A stretch of 64,000 nucleotides of DNA from Phytophthora colocasiae (GCA_018806915.1 JAGKQI010000092.1:528544-592543), one strand, 5' to 3'; positions 38,006 through 51,012 are shown, numbered from the stretch's first letter. Program-made: numbers and translations. Notes: generated by a model not told the origin, from the letters alone.

Positions 38006-39796
38006 TCGCCCACTTCGCGTCTATACTTCTTCGTGCGACTGCATCACGCCAAACCGATTTCGATTGGCATGATCTCGCAAGATCATGCTCAATATTGCTC
38101 CACAGTTAAGATCAGCTTCGTCGACCCAAGTCGGCTCATCATAACCGACCCAGTGCACCAGGAATTCACGATAGATCCGGCCATAGCGAGTTCGCTTCCC
38201 ACTTCGCATGTCCGAGATTCGTTCGACCTCGTACTCATCGGCGTCCAGATCTGGGACCCAACTGTCCTCCGGAAGGAGGATCATTGAAATCGAGCCGATC
38301 TGTTTCATCCACCGTCAACCCGATTCGCGGTCGATCCGGAAAGTTCCGTACCAGCTTCAGCTTAGAGACATGGACCACTGGGAAGATATGGTAACCAGAT
38401 CCCGCGATGGTGTTGACATCGCTGTCGTGCGAGGTGCCTTCGTAGGGGGTGATGACTCGTTCGTCGCGACTGCTGTTTCCTTCTCCCTCCGACGCTTGGA
38501 GCTTGCACACTGCGTGTGGATAAGGTCATCCGCATCAGAAATCGTCGGTCGCAGCTTGTCACGCGCTTTATTGACTTGCCGCTTAAGGCAATTCAGATGC
38601 CCCTCACGAAGGCTCCACGTGCTTGAATGCGCTGTCCGAGGTCGGAGGATAAGTCTCACTCGCATCCATTTCCCACGAACGATGGCTCCACCTGATACGA
38701 AGTTTGACACGATTGGTGTCCGCAAGCTTCTGCAACTTCTCAGCCTCAGCCTCCAACTGCATGATCCGCTTCTCGGCCGCAGCACCCTCCTCCGTTCGCA
38801 TGTAGTTCAGCACAGTGCTCTTGTAGGCGTTCGGGTATGGATAATCATCACCAGACACCCACTCATCGGGAGCATCGCTTTCGCCTGACGGGGCGTTCCA
38901 GTAAGTCGAGTGTCGTTTTCATCACCTTTGTCAGTCGTCCGTGCCGTACTACATGTATTGAGCGACAGCTCATCACGCGCTTCATCGTCGATGAGAACCC
39001 AATCAGACTGATAAGTCGCCTCTGCATCTTGACTCTATTTAGTGAGAGAATCGATCGACTGCTTCGCCTTCCACCTCTAATACCCGTCCTTTACTCCCTT
39101 GGTTGTGTAGCCGGTCATCAACTCGCAGACTTCCCACGATACTGGGTATGGCAGCGACCGCAGCTTGTGCACATACTGCCACAGGATACCACGCTGCTGG
39201 CAACTCAACTGCCCTCCGTAACACCATCGTTTCTCCTGCTTGTTCGTCTCCGCATGCAGCCTTCTTCGCTTCAACTAATCGTCGGCGTTGGTTGCTGTCG
39301 GTAGCGGTGTTCTGAGAACGCCAGAGTTGACGGAGCTCATCAGCACGTTGCTCAGCGTCACCAGCCTCAACGGTGACAACGCCAGGTGCAGTGCCTTTGC
39401 CAGCGCTGATGCAGACGGAAACAGCGCCTGAAGCTCAGGATACATCTCGCGCAGCTGCTCGCCGCGATCAATAACAGCTCGGTAGTTTATGTCGTCGAAA
39501 TCTCTCCAAAACGAAAATGAGAGCTCAGAGAAGAGGCTTAGACAGAACCCTCCAGAAAGTGATCTCCAGAAAGTGATTGTTGTTCTTTATCCCTTCCCAC
39601 TCGACTTCTGATCGTTTCAGCCTAACTTCTTTTCAATTCCACGTAATTTCCTCCAACTTTGCATCCAATCACTCCGGTTTCACATGCATATACAAGAAAA
39701 ATATAAAATCTCCACGAAAAATATAAGATCTCCACACTTTATCCAGATAGACATCCAGATCTGCATCCGCGATGTCAGCGTTGTGACCTGGTCACA
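38006..39796 (-). repeat. Unit 23 (class B-full, 1791 bp)
   Basis: Chromodomain 38021-38308. The 11-bp linker piece is kept, so coiled coil and linker share a frame at 38357-38785. No 2-bp insertion at the acidic motif. An A to V change (KGVKDGY) near 39093 is shared at the base level with units 17 and 38. Confidence 0.92.
38021..38308 (-). pseudogene. Chromodomain, unit 23
   Basis: 95 codons, open. Confidence 0.83.
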
Positions 39797-41572
39797 TCGC
39801 CCACTTCGCGTCTATACTTCTTCGTGCGACTGCATCACGCCAAACCGATTTCGATTGGCATGATCTCGCAAGATCATGCTCAATATTGCTCCACAGTTAA
39901 GATCAGCTTCGTCGACCCAAGTCGGCTCATCATAACCGACCCAGTGCACCAGGAATTCACGATAGATCCGGCCATAGCGAGTTCGCTTCCCACTTCGCAT
40001 GTCCGAGATTCGTTCGACCTCGTACTCATCGGCGTCCAGATCTGGGACCCAACTGTCCTCCGGAAGGAGGATCATTGAAATCGAGCCGATCTGTTTCATC
40101 CACCGTCAACCCGATTCGCGGTCGATCCGGAAAGTTCCGTACCAGCTTCAGCTTAGAGACATGGACCACTGGGAAGATATGGTAACCAGATCCCGCGATG
40201 GTGTTGACATCGCTGTCGTGCGAGGTGCCTTCGTAGGGGTGATGACTCGTTCGTCTCGACTGCTGTTTCCTTCTCCCTCCGACGCTTGGAGCTTGCACAC
40301 TGCGTGTGGATAAGGTCATCCACATCAGAAATCGTCGGTCGCAGCTTGTCACGCGCTTCGCTTAAAGCAATTCAGATGCCCCTCACGAAGGCTCCACGTG
40401 CTTGAATGCGCTGTCCGAGGTCGGAGGATAAGTCTCACTCGCATCCATTTCCCACGAACGATGGCTCCACCTGATACGAAGTTTGACACGATTGGTGTCC
40501 GCAAGCTTCTGCAACTTCTCAGCCTCAGCCTCCAACTGCATGATCCGCTTCTCGGCCGCAGCACCCTCCTCCGTTCGCATGTAGTTCAGCACAGTGCTCT
40601 TGTAGGCGTTCGGGTATGGATATTCATCACCAGACACCCACACTCATCAGGAGCATCGCTTTCGCCTGACGGGGCGTTCCAGTAAGTCGAGCGTTCGTTT
40701 TCATCACCTTTGTCAGTCGTCCGTGCCGTACTATTGAGCGACAGCTCATCACGCGCTTCATCGTCGATGAGAACCCAACCAGACTGATAAGTCGCCTCTG
40801 CATCTTGGCTCCATTTAGTGAGAGAACCGATCGACTGCTTCGCCTTCCACCTCTAATACCCGTCCTTTGCTCCCTTGGTTGTGTAGCCGGTCATCAACTC
40901 GCAGACTTCCCACGATACTGGGTATGGCAGCGACCGCAGCTTGTGCACATACTGCCACAGGATACCACGCTGCTGGCAACTCAACTGCCCTCCGTAACAC
41001 CATCGTTTCTCCTGCTTGTTCGTCTCCGCATGCAGCCTTCTTCGCTTCAACTAATCGTCGGCGTTGGTTGCTGTCGGTAGCGGTGTTCTGAGAACGCCAG
41101 AGTTGACGGAGCTCATCAGCACGTTGCTCAGCGTCACCAGCCTCAACGGTGACAACGCCAGGTGCAGTGCCTTTGCCAGCGCTGATGCAGACGGAAACAG
41201 CGCCTGAAGCTCAGGATACATCTCGCGCAGCTGCTCGCCGCGATCAATAACAGCTCGGTAGTTTATGTCGTCGAAATCTCTCCAAAACGAAAATGAGAGC
41301 TCAGAGAAGAGGCTTAGACAGAACCCTCCAGAAAGTGATCTCCAGAAAGTGATTGTTGTTCTTTATCCCTTCCCACTCGACTTCTGATCGTTTCAGCCTA
41401 ACTTCTTTTCAATTCCACGTAATTTCCTCCAACTTTGCATCCAATCACTCCGGTTTCACATGCATATACAAGAAAAATATAAAATCTCCACGAAAAATAT
41501 AAGATCTCCACACTTTATCCAGATAGACATCCAGATCTGCATCCGCGATGTCAGCGTTGTGACCTGGTCACA
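39797..41572 (-). repeat. Unit 24 (class B-full, 1776 bp)
   Basis: Chromodomain 39812-40099, coiled-coil frame 40383-40643, amber at 40853-40855; leader start is ATA. Confidence 0.92.
39812..40099 (-). pseudogene. Chromodomain, unit 24
   Basis: 95 codons, open. Confidence 0.83.
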
Positions 41573-43203
41573 TCGCCCACTTCGCGTCTATACTTCTTCG
41601 TGCGACTGCATCACGCCAAACCGATTTCGATTGGCATGATCTCGCAAGATCATGCTCAATATTGCTCCACAGTTAAGATCAGCTTCGTCGACCCAAGTCG
41701 GCTCATCATAACCGACCCAGTGCACCAGGAATTCACGATAGATCCGGCCATAGCGAGTTCGCTTCCCACTTCGCATGTCCGAGATTCGTTCGACCTCGTA
41801 CTCATCGGCGTCCAGATCTGGGACCCAACTGTCCTCCGGAAGGAGGATCATTGAAATCGAGCCGATCTGTTTCATCCACCGTCAACCCGATTCGCGGTCG
41901 ATCCGGAAAGTTCCGTACCAGCTTCAGCTTAGAGACATGGACCACTGGGAAGATATGGTAACCAGATCCCGCGATGGTGTTGACATCGCTGTCGTGCGAG
42001 GTGCCTTCGTAGGGGTGATGACTCGTTCGTCTCGACTGCTGTTTCCTTCTCCCTCCGACGCTTGGAGCTTGCACACTGCGTGTGGATAAGGTCATCCACA
42101 TCAGAAATCGTCGGTCGCAGCTTGTCACGCGCTGCTTGCCGCTTAAAACAATTCAGATGCCCCTCACGAAGGCTCCACGTGCTTGAATGCGCTGTCCGAG
42201 GTCGGAGGATAAGTCTCACTCGCATCCATTTCCCACGAACGATGGCTCCACCTGATACGAAGTTTGACACGATTGGTGTCCGCAAGCTTCTGCAACTTCT
42301 CAGCCTCAGCCTCCAACTGCATGATCCGCTTCTCGGCCGCAGCACCCTCCTCCGTTCGCATGTAGTTCAGCACAGTGCTCTTGTAGGCGTTCGGGTATGG
42401 ATATTCATCACCAGACACCCACACTCATCAGGAGCATCGCTTTCGCCTGACGGGGCGTTCCAGTAAGTCGAGCGTTCGTTTTCATCACCTTTGTCAGTCG
42501 TCCGTGCCGTACTATTGAGCGACAGCTCATCACGCGCTTCATCGTCGATGAGAACCCAACCAGACTGATAAGTCGCCTCTGCATCTTGGCTCCATTTAGT
42601 GAGAGAACCGATCGACTGCTTCGCCTTCCACCTCTAATACCCGTCCTTTGCTCCCTTGGTTGTGTAGCCGGTCATCAACTCGCAGACTTCCCACGATACT
42701 GGGTATGGCAGCGACCGCAGCTTGTGCACATACTGCCACAGGATACCACGCTGCTGGCAACTCAACTGCCCTCCGTAACACCATCGGTGCAGTTAGTGCC
42801 TTTGCCAGCGCTGTTGATGCAGACGGAAACAGCGCCTGAAGCTCAGGATACATCTCGCGCAGCTGCTCGCCGCGATCAATAACAGCTCGGTAGTTTATGT
42901 CGTCGAAATCTCTCCAAAACGAAAATGAGAGCTCAGAGAAGAGGCTTAGACAGAACCCTCCAGAAAGTGATCTCCAGAAAGTGATTGTTGTTCTTTATCC
43001 CTTCCCACTCGACTTCTGATCGTTTCAGCCTAACTTCTTTTCAATTCCACGTAATTTCTCCAACTTTGCATCCAATCACTCCGGTTTCACATGCATATAC
43101 AAGAAAAATATAAAATCTCCACGAAAAATATAAGATCTCCACACTTTATCCAGATAGACATCCAGATCTGCATCCGCGATGTCAGCGTTGTGACCTGGTC
43201 ACA
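41573..43203 (-). repeat. Unit 25 (class A with small insertions, 1631 bp)
   Basis: Chromodomain 41588-41875. The linker has an intermediate form near 42131 (GCTGCTTGCCGC). Short insertions near 42793 and 42812 interrupt the leader; a one-base loss near 43057 lies in the LTR-like segment. Confidence 0.9.
41588..41875 (-). pseudogene. Chromodomain, unit 25
   Basis: 95 codons, open. Confidence 0.83.
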
Positions 43204-44829
43204 TCGCCCACTTCGCGTCTATACTTCTTCGTGCGACTGCATCACGCCAAACCGATTTCGATTGGCATGATCTCGCAAGATCATGCTCAATATTGCTCCA
43301 CAGTTAAGATCAGCTTCGTCGACCCAAGTCGGCTCATCATAACCGACCCAGTGCACCAGGAATTCACGATAGATCCGGCCATAGCGAGTTCGCTTCCCAC
43401 TTCGCATGTCCGAGATTCGTTCGACCTCGTACTCATCGGCGTCCAGATCTGGGACTCCAACTGTCCTCCGGAAGGAGGATCATTGAAATCGAGCCGATCT
43501 GTTTCATCCACCGTCAACCCGATTCGCGGTCGATCCGGAAAGTTCCGTACCAGCTTCAGCTTAGAGACATGGACCACTGGGAAGATATGGTAACCAGATC
43601 CCGCGATGGTGTTGACATCGCTGTCGTGCGAGGTGCCTTCGTAGGGGGTGATGACTCGTTCGTCTCGACTGCTGTTTCCTTCTCCCTCCGACGCTTGGAG
43701 CTTGCACACTGCGTGTGGATAAGGTCATCCACATCAGAAATCGTCGGTCGCAGCTTGTCACGCGCTTCGCTTAAAGCAATTCAGATGCCCCTCACGAAGG
43801 CTCCACGTGCTTGAATGCGCTGTCCGAGGTCGGAGGATAAGTCTCACTCGCATCCATTTCCCACGAACGATGGCTCCACCTGATACGAAGTTTGACACGA
43901 TTGGTGTCCGCAAGCTTCTGCAACTTCTCAGCCTCAGCCTCCAACTGCATGATCCGCTTCTCGGCCGCAGCACCCTCCTCCGTTCGCATGTAGTTCAGCA
44001 CAGTGCTCTTGTAGGCGTTCGGGTATGGATAATCATCACCAGACACCCACTCATCGGGAGCATCGCTTTCGCCTGACGGGGCGTTCCAGTAAGTCGAGTG
44101 TCGTTTTCATCACCTTTGTCAGTCGTCCGTGCCGTACTACATGTATTGAGCGACAGCTCATCACGCGCTTCATCGTCGATGAGAACCCAATCAGACTGAT
44201 AAGTCGCCTCTGCATCTTGGCTCCATTTAGTGAGAGAATCGATCGACTGCTTCGCCTTCCACCTCTAATACCCGTCCTTTGCTCCCTTGGTTGTGTAGCC
44301 GGTCATCAACTCGCAGACTTCCCACGATACTGGGTATGGCAGCGACCGCAGCTTGTGCACATACTGCCACAGGATACCACGCTGCTGGCAACTCAACTGC
44401 CCTCCGTAACACCATCGGTGCAGTGCCTTTGCCAGCGCTGATGCAGACGGAAACAGCGCCTGAAGCTCAGGATACATCTCGCGCAGCTGCTCGCCGCGAT
44501 CAATAACAGCTCGGTAGTTTATGTCGTCGAAATCTCTCCAAAACGAAAATGAGAGCTCAGAGAAGAGGCTTAGACAGAACCCTCCAGAAAGTGATCTCCA
44601 GAAAGTGATTGTTGTTCTTTATCCCTTCCCACTCGACTTCTGATCGTTTCAGCCTAACTTCTTTTCAATTCCACGTAATTTCCTCCAACTTTGCATCCAA
44701 TCACTCCTGGTTTCACATGCATATACAAGAAAAATATAAAATCTCCACGAAAAATATAAGATCTCCACACTTTATCCAGATAGACATCCAGATCTGCATC
44801 CGCGATGTCAGCGTTGTGACCTGGTCACA
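43204..44829 (-). repeat. Unit 26 (class A, 1626 bp)
   Basis: Chromodomain broken by the one-base insertion near 43454 (43219-43407 remains). No 2-bp insertion at the acidic motif. One base gained in the LTR-like segment near 44707. Confidence 0.92.
43219..43407 (-). pseudogene. Chromodomain fragment, unit 26
   Basis: 62 codons from MRSGK after the one-base insertion. Confidence 0.8.
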
Positions 44830-46575
44830 TCGCCCACTTCGCGTCTATACTTCTTCGTGCGACTGCATCACGCCAAACCGATTTCGATTGGCATGATCTC
44901 GCAAGATCATGCTCAATATTGCTCCACAGTTAAGATCAGCTTCGTCGACCCAAGTCGGCTCATCATAACCGACCCAGTGCACCAGGAATTCACGATAGAT
45001 CCGGCCATAGCGAGTTCGCTTCCCACTTCGCATGTCCGAGATTCGTTCGACCTCGTACTCATCGGCGTCCAGATCTGGGACCCAACTGTCCTCCGGAAGG
45101 AGGATCATTGAAATCGAGCCGATCTGTTTCATCCACCGTCAACCCGATTCGCGGTCGATCCGGAAAGTTCCGTACCAGCTTCAGCTTAGAGACATGGACC
45201 ACTGGGAAGATATGGTAACCAGATCCCGCGATGGTGTTGACATCGCTGTCGTGCGAGGTGCCTTCGTAGGGGGTGATGACTCGTTCGTCTCGACTGCTGT
45301 TTCCTTCTCCCTCCGACGCTTGGAGCTTGCACACTGCGTGTGGATAAGGTCATCCACATCAGAAATCGTCGGTCGCAGCTTGTCACGCGCTTCGCTTAAA
45401 GCAATTCAGATGCCCCTCACGAAGGCTCCACGTGCTTGAATGCGCTGTCCGAGGTCGGAGGATAAGTCTCACTCGCATCCATTTCCCACGAACGATGGCT
45501 CCACCTGATACGAAGTTTGACACGATTGGTGTCCGCAAGCTTCTGCAACTTCTCAGCCTCAGCCTCCAACTGCATGATCCGCTTCTCGGCCGCAGCACCA
45601 TGTAGTTCAGCACAGTGCTCTTGTAGGCGTTCGGGTATGGATATTCATCACCAGACACCCACACTCATCGGGAGCATCGCTTTCGCCTGACGGGGCGTTC
45701 CAGTAAGTCGAGCGTTCGTTTTCATCACCTTTGTCAGTCGTCCGTGCCGTACTACATGTATTGAGCGACAGCTCATCACGCGCTTCATCGTCGATGAGAA
45801 CCCAATCAGACTGATAAGTCGCCTCTGCATCTTGGCTCCATTTAGTGAGAGAACCGATCGACTGCTTCGCCTTCCACCTCTAATACCCGTCCTTTGCTCC
45901 CTTGGTTGTGTAGCCGGTCATCAACTCGCAGACTTCCCACGATACTGGGTATGGCAGCGACCGCAGCTTGTGCACATACTGCCACAGGATACCACGCTGC
46001 TGGCAACTCAACTGCCCTCCGTAACACCATCGTTTCTCCTGCTTGTTCGTTCGCAATCTCGAGGCACTTCGCATGCAGCCTTCTTCGCTGCAACTAATCG
46101 TCGGCGTTGGTTGCTGTCGGTAGCGGTGTTCTGAGAACGCCAGAGTTGACGGAGCTCATCAGCACGTTGCTCAGCGTCACCAGCCTCAACGGTGACAACG
46201 CCGTGCAGTGCTCAGCGTCACCAGCCTCCAGGATACACCTCGGTGATCAATAACAGCTCGGTAGTTTATGTCGTCGAAATCTCTCCAAAACGAAAATGAG
46301 AGCTCAGAGAAGAGGCTTAGACAGAACCCTCCAGAAAGTGATCTCCAGAAAGTGATTGTTGTTCTTTATCCCTTCCCACTCGACTTCTGATCGTTTCAGC
46401 CTAACTTCTTTTCAATTCCACGTAATTTCCTCCAACTTTGCATCCAATCACTCCGGTTTCACATGCATATACAAGAAAAATATAAAATCTCCACGAAAAA
46501 TATAAGATCTCCACACTTTATCCAGATAGACATCCAGATCTGCATCCGCGATGTCAGCGTTGTGACCTGGTCACA
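44830..46575 (-). repeat. Unit 27 (B-type, rearranged leader, 1746 bp)
   Basis: Chromodomain 44845-45132. In the leader, the stretch CTCAGCGTCACCAGCCTC occurs twice (about 46170 and 46210) with bits of the leader between and after, and CTCCGCAATC is altered near 46050. Confidence 0.9.
44845..45132 (-). pseudogene. Chromodomain, unit 27
   Basis: 95 codons, open. Confidence 0.83.
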
Positions 46576-48269
46576 TCGCCCACTTCGCGTCTATACTTCT
46601 TCGTGCGACTGCATCACGCCAAACCGATTTCGATTGGCATGATCTCGCAAGATCATGCTCAATATTGCTCCACAGTTAAGATCAGCTTCGTCGACCCAAG
46701 TCGGCTCATCATAACCGACCCAGTGCACCAGGAATTCACGATAGATCCGGCCATAGCGAGTTCGCTTCCCACTTCGCATGTCCGAGATTCGTTCGACCTC
46801 GTACTCATCGGCGTCCAGATCTGGGACCCAACTGTCCTCCGGAAGGAGGATCGTTGAAATCGAGCCGATCTGTTTCATCCACCGTCAACCCGATTCGCGG
46901 TCGATCCGGAAAGTTCCGTACCAGCTTCAGCTTAGAGACATGGACCACTGGGAAGATATGGTAACCAGATCCCGCGATGGTGTTGACATCGCTGTCGTGC
47001 GAGGTGCCTTCGTAGGAGGTGATGACTCGTTCGTCTCGACTGCTGTTTCCTTCTCCCTCCGACGCTTGGAGCTTGCACACTGCGTGTGGATAAGGTCATC
47101 CACATCAGAAATCGTCGGTCGCAGCTTGTCACGCGCTTCGCTTAAAGCAATTCAGATGCCCCTCACGAAGGCTCCACGTGCTTGAATGCGCTGTCCGAGG
47201 TCGGAGGATAAGTCTCACTCGCATCCATTTCCCACGAACGATGGCTCCACCTGATACGAAGTTTGACACGATTGGTGTCCGCAAGCTTCTGCAACTTCTC
47301 AGCCTCAGTCTCCAACTGCATGATCCGCTTCTCGGCCGCAGCACCATGTAGTTCAGCACAGTGCTCTTGTAGGCGTTCGGGTATGGATATTCATCACCAG
47401 ACACCCACACTCATCGGGAGCATCGCTTTCGCCTGACGGGGCGTTCCAGTAAGTCGAGCGTTCGTTTTCATCACCTTTGTCAGTCGTCCGTGCCGTACTA
47501 TTGAGCGACAGCTCATCACGCGCTTCATCGTCGATGAGAACCCAACCAGACTGATAAGTCGCCTCTGCATCTTGGCTCCATTTAGTGAGAGAACCGATCG
47601 ACTGCTTCGCCTTCCACCTCTAATACCCGTCCTTTGCTCCTTGGTTGTGTAGCCGGTCATCAACTCGCAGACTTCCCACGATACTGGGTATGGCAGCGAC
47701 CGCAGCTTGTGCACATACTGCCACAGGATACCACGCTGCTGGCAACTCAACTGCCCTCCGTAACACCATCGTTTCTCCTGCTTGTTCGTCTCCGCATGCA
47801 GCCTTCTTCGCTTCAACTAATCGTCGGCGTTGGTTGCTGTCGGTAGCGGTGTTCTGAGAACGCCAGAGCTGACGGAGCTCATCAGCACGTTGCTGCAGAC
47901 GGAAACAGCGCCAGCGTCACCTCGCCAGCCTCGCCGCGATCAATAACAGCTGCCGGTAGTCCATGTCGTCGAAATCTCTCCAAAACGAAAATGAGAGCTC
48001 AGAGAAGAGGCTTAGACAGAACCCTCCAGAAAGTGATCTCCAGAAAGTGATTGTTGTTCTTTATCCCTTCCCACTCGACTTCTGATCGTTTCAGCCTAAC
48101 TTCTTTCAATTCCACGTAATTTCCTCCAACTTTGCATCCAATCACTCCGGTTTCACATGCATATACAAGAAAAATATAAAATCTCCACGAAAAATATAAG
48201 ATCTCCACACTTTATCCAGATAGACATCCAGATCTGCATCCGCGATGTCAGCGTTGTGACCTGGTCACA
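46576..48269 (-). repeat. Unit 28 (B-type, rearranged leader, 1694 bp)
   Basis: Chromodomain 46591-46878 with M9 changed to T, as in unit 14. The region 47890-47960 is a patchwork of short pieces of the leader. An ATG-bearing start is left at about 47962. Single-base losses near 47640 and 48103. Confidence 0.9.
46591..46878 (-). pseudogene. Chromodomain, unit 28
   Basis: 95 codons, open, M9 to T as in unit 14. Confidence 0.83.
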
Positions 48270-49383
48270 TCGCCCACTTCGCGTCTATACTTCTTCGTGC
48301 GACTGCATCACGCCAAACCGATTTCGATTGGCATGATCTCGCAAGATCATGCTCAATATTGCTCCACAGTTAAGATCAGCTTCGTCGACCCAAGTCGGCT
48401 CATCATAACCGACCCAGTGCACCAGGAATTCACGATAGATCCGGCCATAGCGAGTTCGCTTCCCACTTCGCATGTCCGAGATTCGTTCGACCTCGTACTC
48501 ATCGGCGTCCAGATCTGGGACCCAACTGTCCTCCGGAAGGAGGATCATTGAAATCGAGCCGATCTGTTTCATCCACCGTCAACCCGATTCGCGGTCGATC
48601 CGGAAAGTTCCGTACCAGCTTCAGCTTAGAGACATGGACCACTGGGAAGATATGGTAACCAGATCCCGCGATGGTGTTGACATCGCTGTCGTGCGAGGTG
48701 CCTTCGTAGGGGGTGATGACTCGTTCGTCTCGACTGCTGTTTCCTTCTCCCTCCGACGCTTGGAGCTTGCACACTACGTGTGGATAAGGTCATCCACATC
48801 AGAAATCGTCGGTCGCAGCTTGTCACGCGCTTCGCTTAAAGCAATTCAGATGCCCCTCACGAAGGCTCCACGTGCTTGAATGCGCTGTCCGAGGTCGGAG
48901 GATAAGTCTCACTCGCATCCATTTCCCACGAACGATGGCTCCACCTGATACGAAGTTTGACACGATTGGTGTCCGCAAGCTTCTGCAACTTCTCAGCCTC
49001 AGCCTCCAACTGCATGATCCGCTTCTCGGTCGCAGCATGTAGTTCAGCACAGTGCTCTTGTAGGCGTTCGGGTATGGATATTCATCACCAGACACCCACA
49101 CTCATCGGGAGCATCGCTTTCGCCTGACGGGGCGTTCCAGTAAGTCGAGCGTTCGTTTTCATCACCTTTGTCAGTCGTCCGTGCCGTACTATTGAGCGAC
49201 AGCTCATCACGCGCTTCATCGTCGATGAGAACCCAACCAGACTGATAAGTCGCCTCTGCATCTTGGCTCCATTTAGTGAGAGAACCGATCGACTGCTTCG
49301 CCTTCCACCTCTAATACCCGTCCTTTGCTCCCTTGGTTGTGTAGCCGGTCATCAACTCGCAGACTTCCCACGATACTGGGTAT
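48270..49383 (-). repeat. Unit 29 (truncated by the inversion)
   Basis: Chromodomain 48285-48572, integrase tail ending at 48499, coiled coil with a 15-bp loss near 49037. The unit ends within the gag-like region at the codons for YPVSWEV, so it has no LTR-like segment of its own. Confidence 0.93.
48285..48572 (-). pseudogene. Chromodomain, unit 29
   Basis: 95 codons, open; last copy of the left arm. Confidence 0.83.
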
Positions 49384-49392
49384 AAAGTATAG
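49378..49392. other. Inversion junction between the two arms
   Basis: Left-arm sequence matches other units up to GGGTAT at 49378-49383, inside the gag-like region. Right-arm sequence matches from 49385, the last bases of a chromodomain frame (AAGTATAG, stop at 49390-49392). One extra A at 49384 separates them. I see no microhomology and no spacer, which suggests end joining rather than homologous exchange. A full LTR-like segment follows at once on the right, while the left unit has lost its own. Confidence 0.9.
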
Positions 49393-49407
49393 ACGCGAAG
49401 TGGGCGA

Positions 49408-49713
49408 TGTGACCAGGTCACAACGCTGACATCGCGGATGCAGATCTGGATGTCTATCTGGATAAAGTGTGGAGATCTTATATTTTTCGTGGAGATTTTA
49501 TATTTTTCTTGTATATGCATGTGAAACCGGAGTGATTGGATGCAAAGTTAGAGGAAATTACGTGGAATTGAAAAGAAGTTAGGCTGAAACGATCAGAAGT
49601 CGAGTGGGAAGGGATAAAGAACAACAATCACTTTCTGGAGATCACTTTCTGGAGGGTTCTGTCTAAGCCTCTTCTCTGAGCTCTCATTTTCGTTTTGGAG
49701 AGATTTCGACGAC
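49408..49713 (+). repeat. LTR-like segment next to the inversion junction
   Basis: This copy lies between the two divergent arms. Its 5' end is 16 bp from the end of the chromodomain remnant at the junction. It is the only LTR-like segment between the truncated gag-like region of unit 29 and the leader of unit 30. It has a G to A change near 49551. Confidence 0.7.
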
Positions 49714-50709
49714 ATAAACTACCGAGCTGTTATTGATCGCGGCGAGCAGCTGCGCGAGATGTATCCTGAGCTTCAGGCGCTGTTTCCGTCTGCATCAGCG
49801 CTGGCAAAGGCACTGCACCGATGGTGTTACGGAGGGCAGTTGAGTTGCCAGCAGCGTGGTATCCTGTGGCAGTATGTGCACAAGCTGCGGTCGCTGTCAT
49901 ACCCAGTATTGTGGGAAGTCTGCGAGTTGATGACCGGCTACACAACCAAGGGAGCAAAGGACGGGTATTAGAGGTGGAAGGCGAAGCAGTCGATCGATTC
50001 TCTCACTAAATGGAGCCAAGATGCAGAGGCGACTTATCAGTCTGGTTGGGTTCTCATCGACGATGAAGCGCGTGATGAGCTGTCGCTCAAACATGAGTAC
50101 GGGCACGGACGACTGACAAAGGTGATGAAAACGAACGCTCGACTTACTGGAACGCCCCGTCAGGCGAAAGCGATGCTCCCGATGAGTGTGGGTGTCTGGT
50201 GATGAATATCCATACCCGAACGCCTACAAGAGCACTGTGCTGAACTACATGGTGCTGCGACCGAGAAGCGGATCATGCAGTTGGAGGCTGAGAAGTTGCA
50301 GAAGCTTGCGGACACCAATCGTGTCAAACTTCGTATCAGGTGGAGCCATCGTTCGTGGGAAATGGATGCGAGTGAGACTTATCCTCCGACCTCGGACAGC
50401 GCATTCAAGCACGTGGAGCCTTCGTGAGGGCATCTGAATTGCTTTAAGCGAAGCGCGTGACAAGCTGCGACCGACGATTTCTGATGTGGATGACCTTATC
50501 CACACGCAGTGTGCAAGCTCCAAGCGTCGGAGGGAGAAGGAAACAGCAGTCGAGACGAACGAGTCATCACCCCTACGAAGGCACCTCGCACGACAGCGAT
50601 GTCAACACCATCGCGGGATCTGGTTACCATATCTTCCCAGTGGTCCATGTCTCTAAGCTGAAGCTGGTACGGAACTTTCCGGATCGACCGCGAATCGGGT
50701 TGACGGTGG

Positions 50710-50997
50710 ATGAAACAGATCGGCTCGATTTCAATGATCCTCCTTCCGGAGGACAGTTGGGTCCCAGATCTGGACGCCGATGAGTACGAGGTCGAACGAA
50801 TCTCGGACATGCGAAGTGGGAAGCGAACTCGCTATGGCCGGATCTATCGTGAATTCCTGGTGCACTGGGTCGGTTATGATGAGCCGACTTGGGTCGACGA
50901 AGCTGATCTTAACTGTGGAGCAATATTGAGCATGATCTTGCGAGATCATGCCAATCGAAATCGGTTTGGCGTGATGCAGTCGCACGAAGAAGTATAG
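50710..50997 (+). pseudogene. Chromodomain, unit 30
   Basis: 95 codons, open; first complete copy of the right arm. Confidence 0.83.
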
Positions 50998-51012
50998 ACG
51001 CGAAGTGGGCGA

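Larger units (their letters stand above)
1..49383 (-). repeat. Left arm of the array, units 0-29, coding on the minus strand
   Basis: All chromodomain and integrase-tail frames from 998 to 48572 read on the minus strand. Unit 0 is cut by the window start and unit 29 by the inversion. The arm begins with 11 class A units (0-10), turns abruptly to B classes at about 18.36 kb, and is mixed from 36.4 kb on. Confidence 0.95.
49408..51012 (+). repeat. Unit 30 (class A, 1605 bp), first unit of the right arm
   Basis: LTR-like 49408 to about 49713, leader 49720 onward, amber at 49969-49971, chromodomain 50710-50997. A private insertion near 50090 disturbs the frame after the amber. The CGACCGAG variant near 50268 is shared with unit 29 across the junction. 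Confidence 0.93.

Noticed and set aside
38208..38888. Long plus-strand open frame (226 codons) in the minus-coding arm
   Set aside because: It is antisense to the coiled coil, linker and chromodomain, its start varies with indels, and it has no recognisable motif. Similar antisense frames (for example 61871-62623) come from the low stop density opposite these regions.
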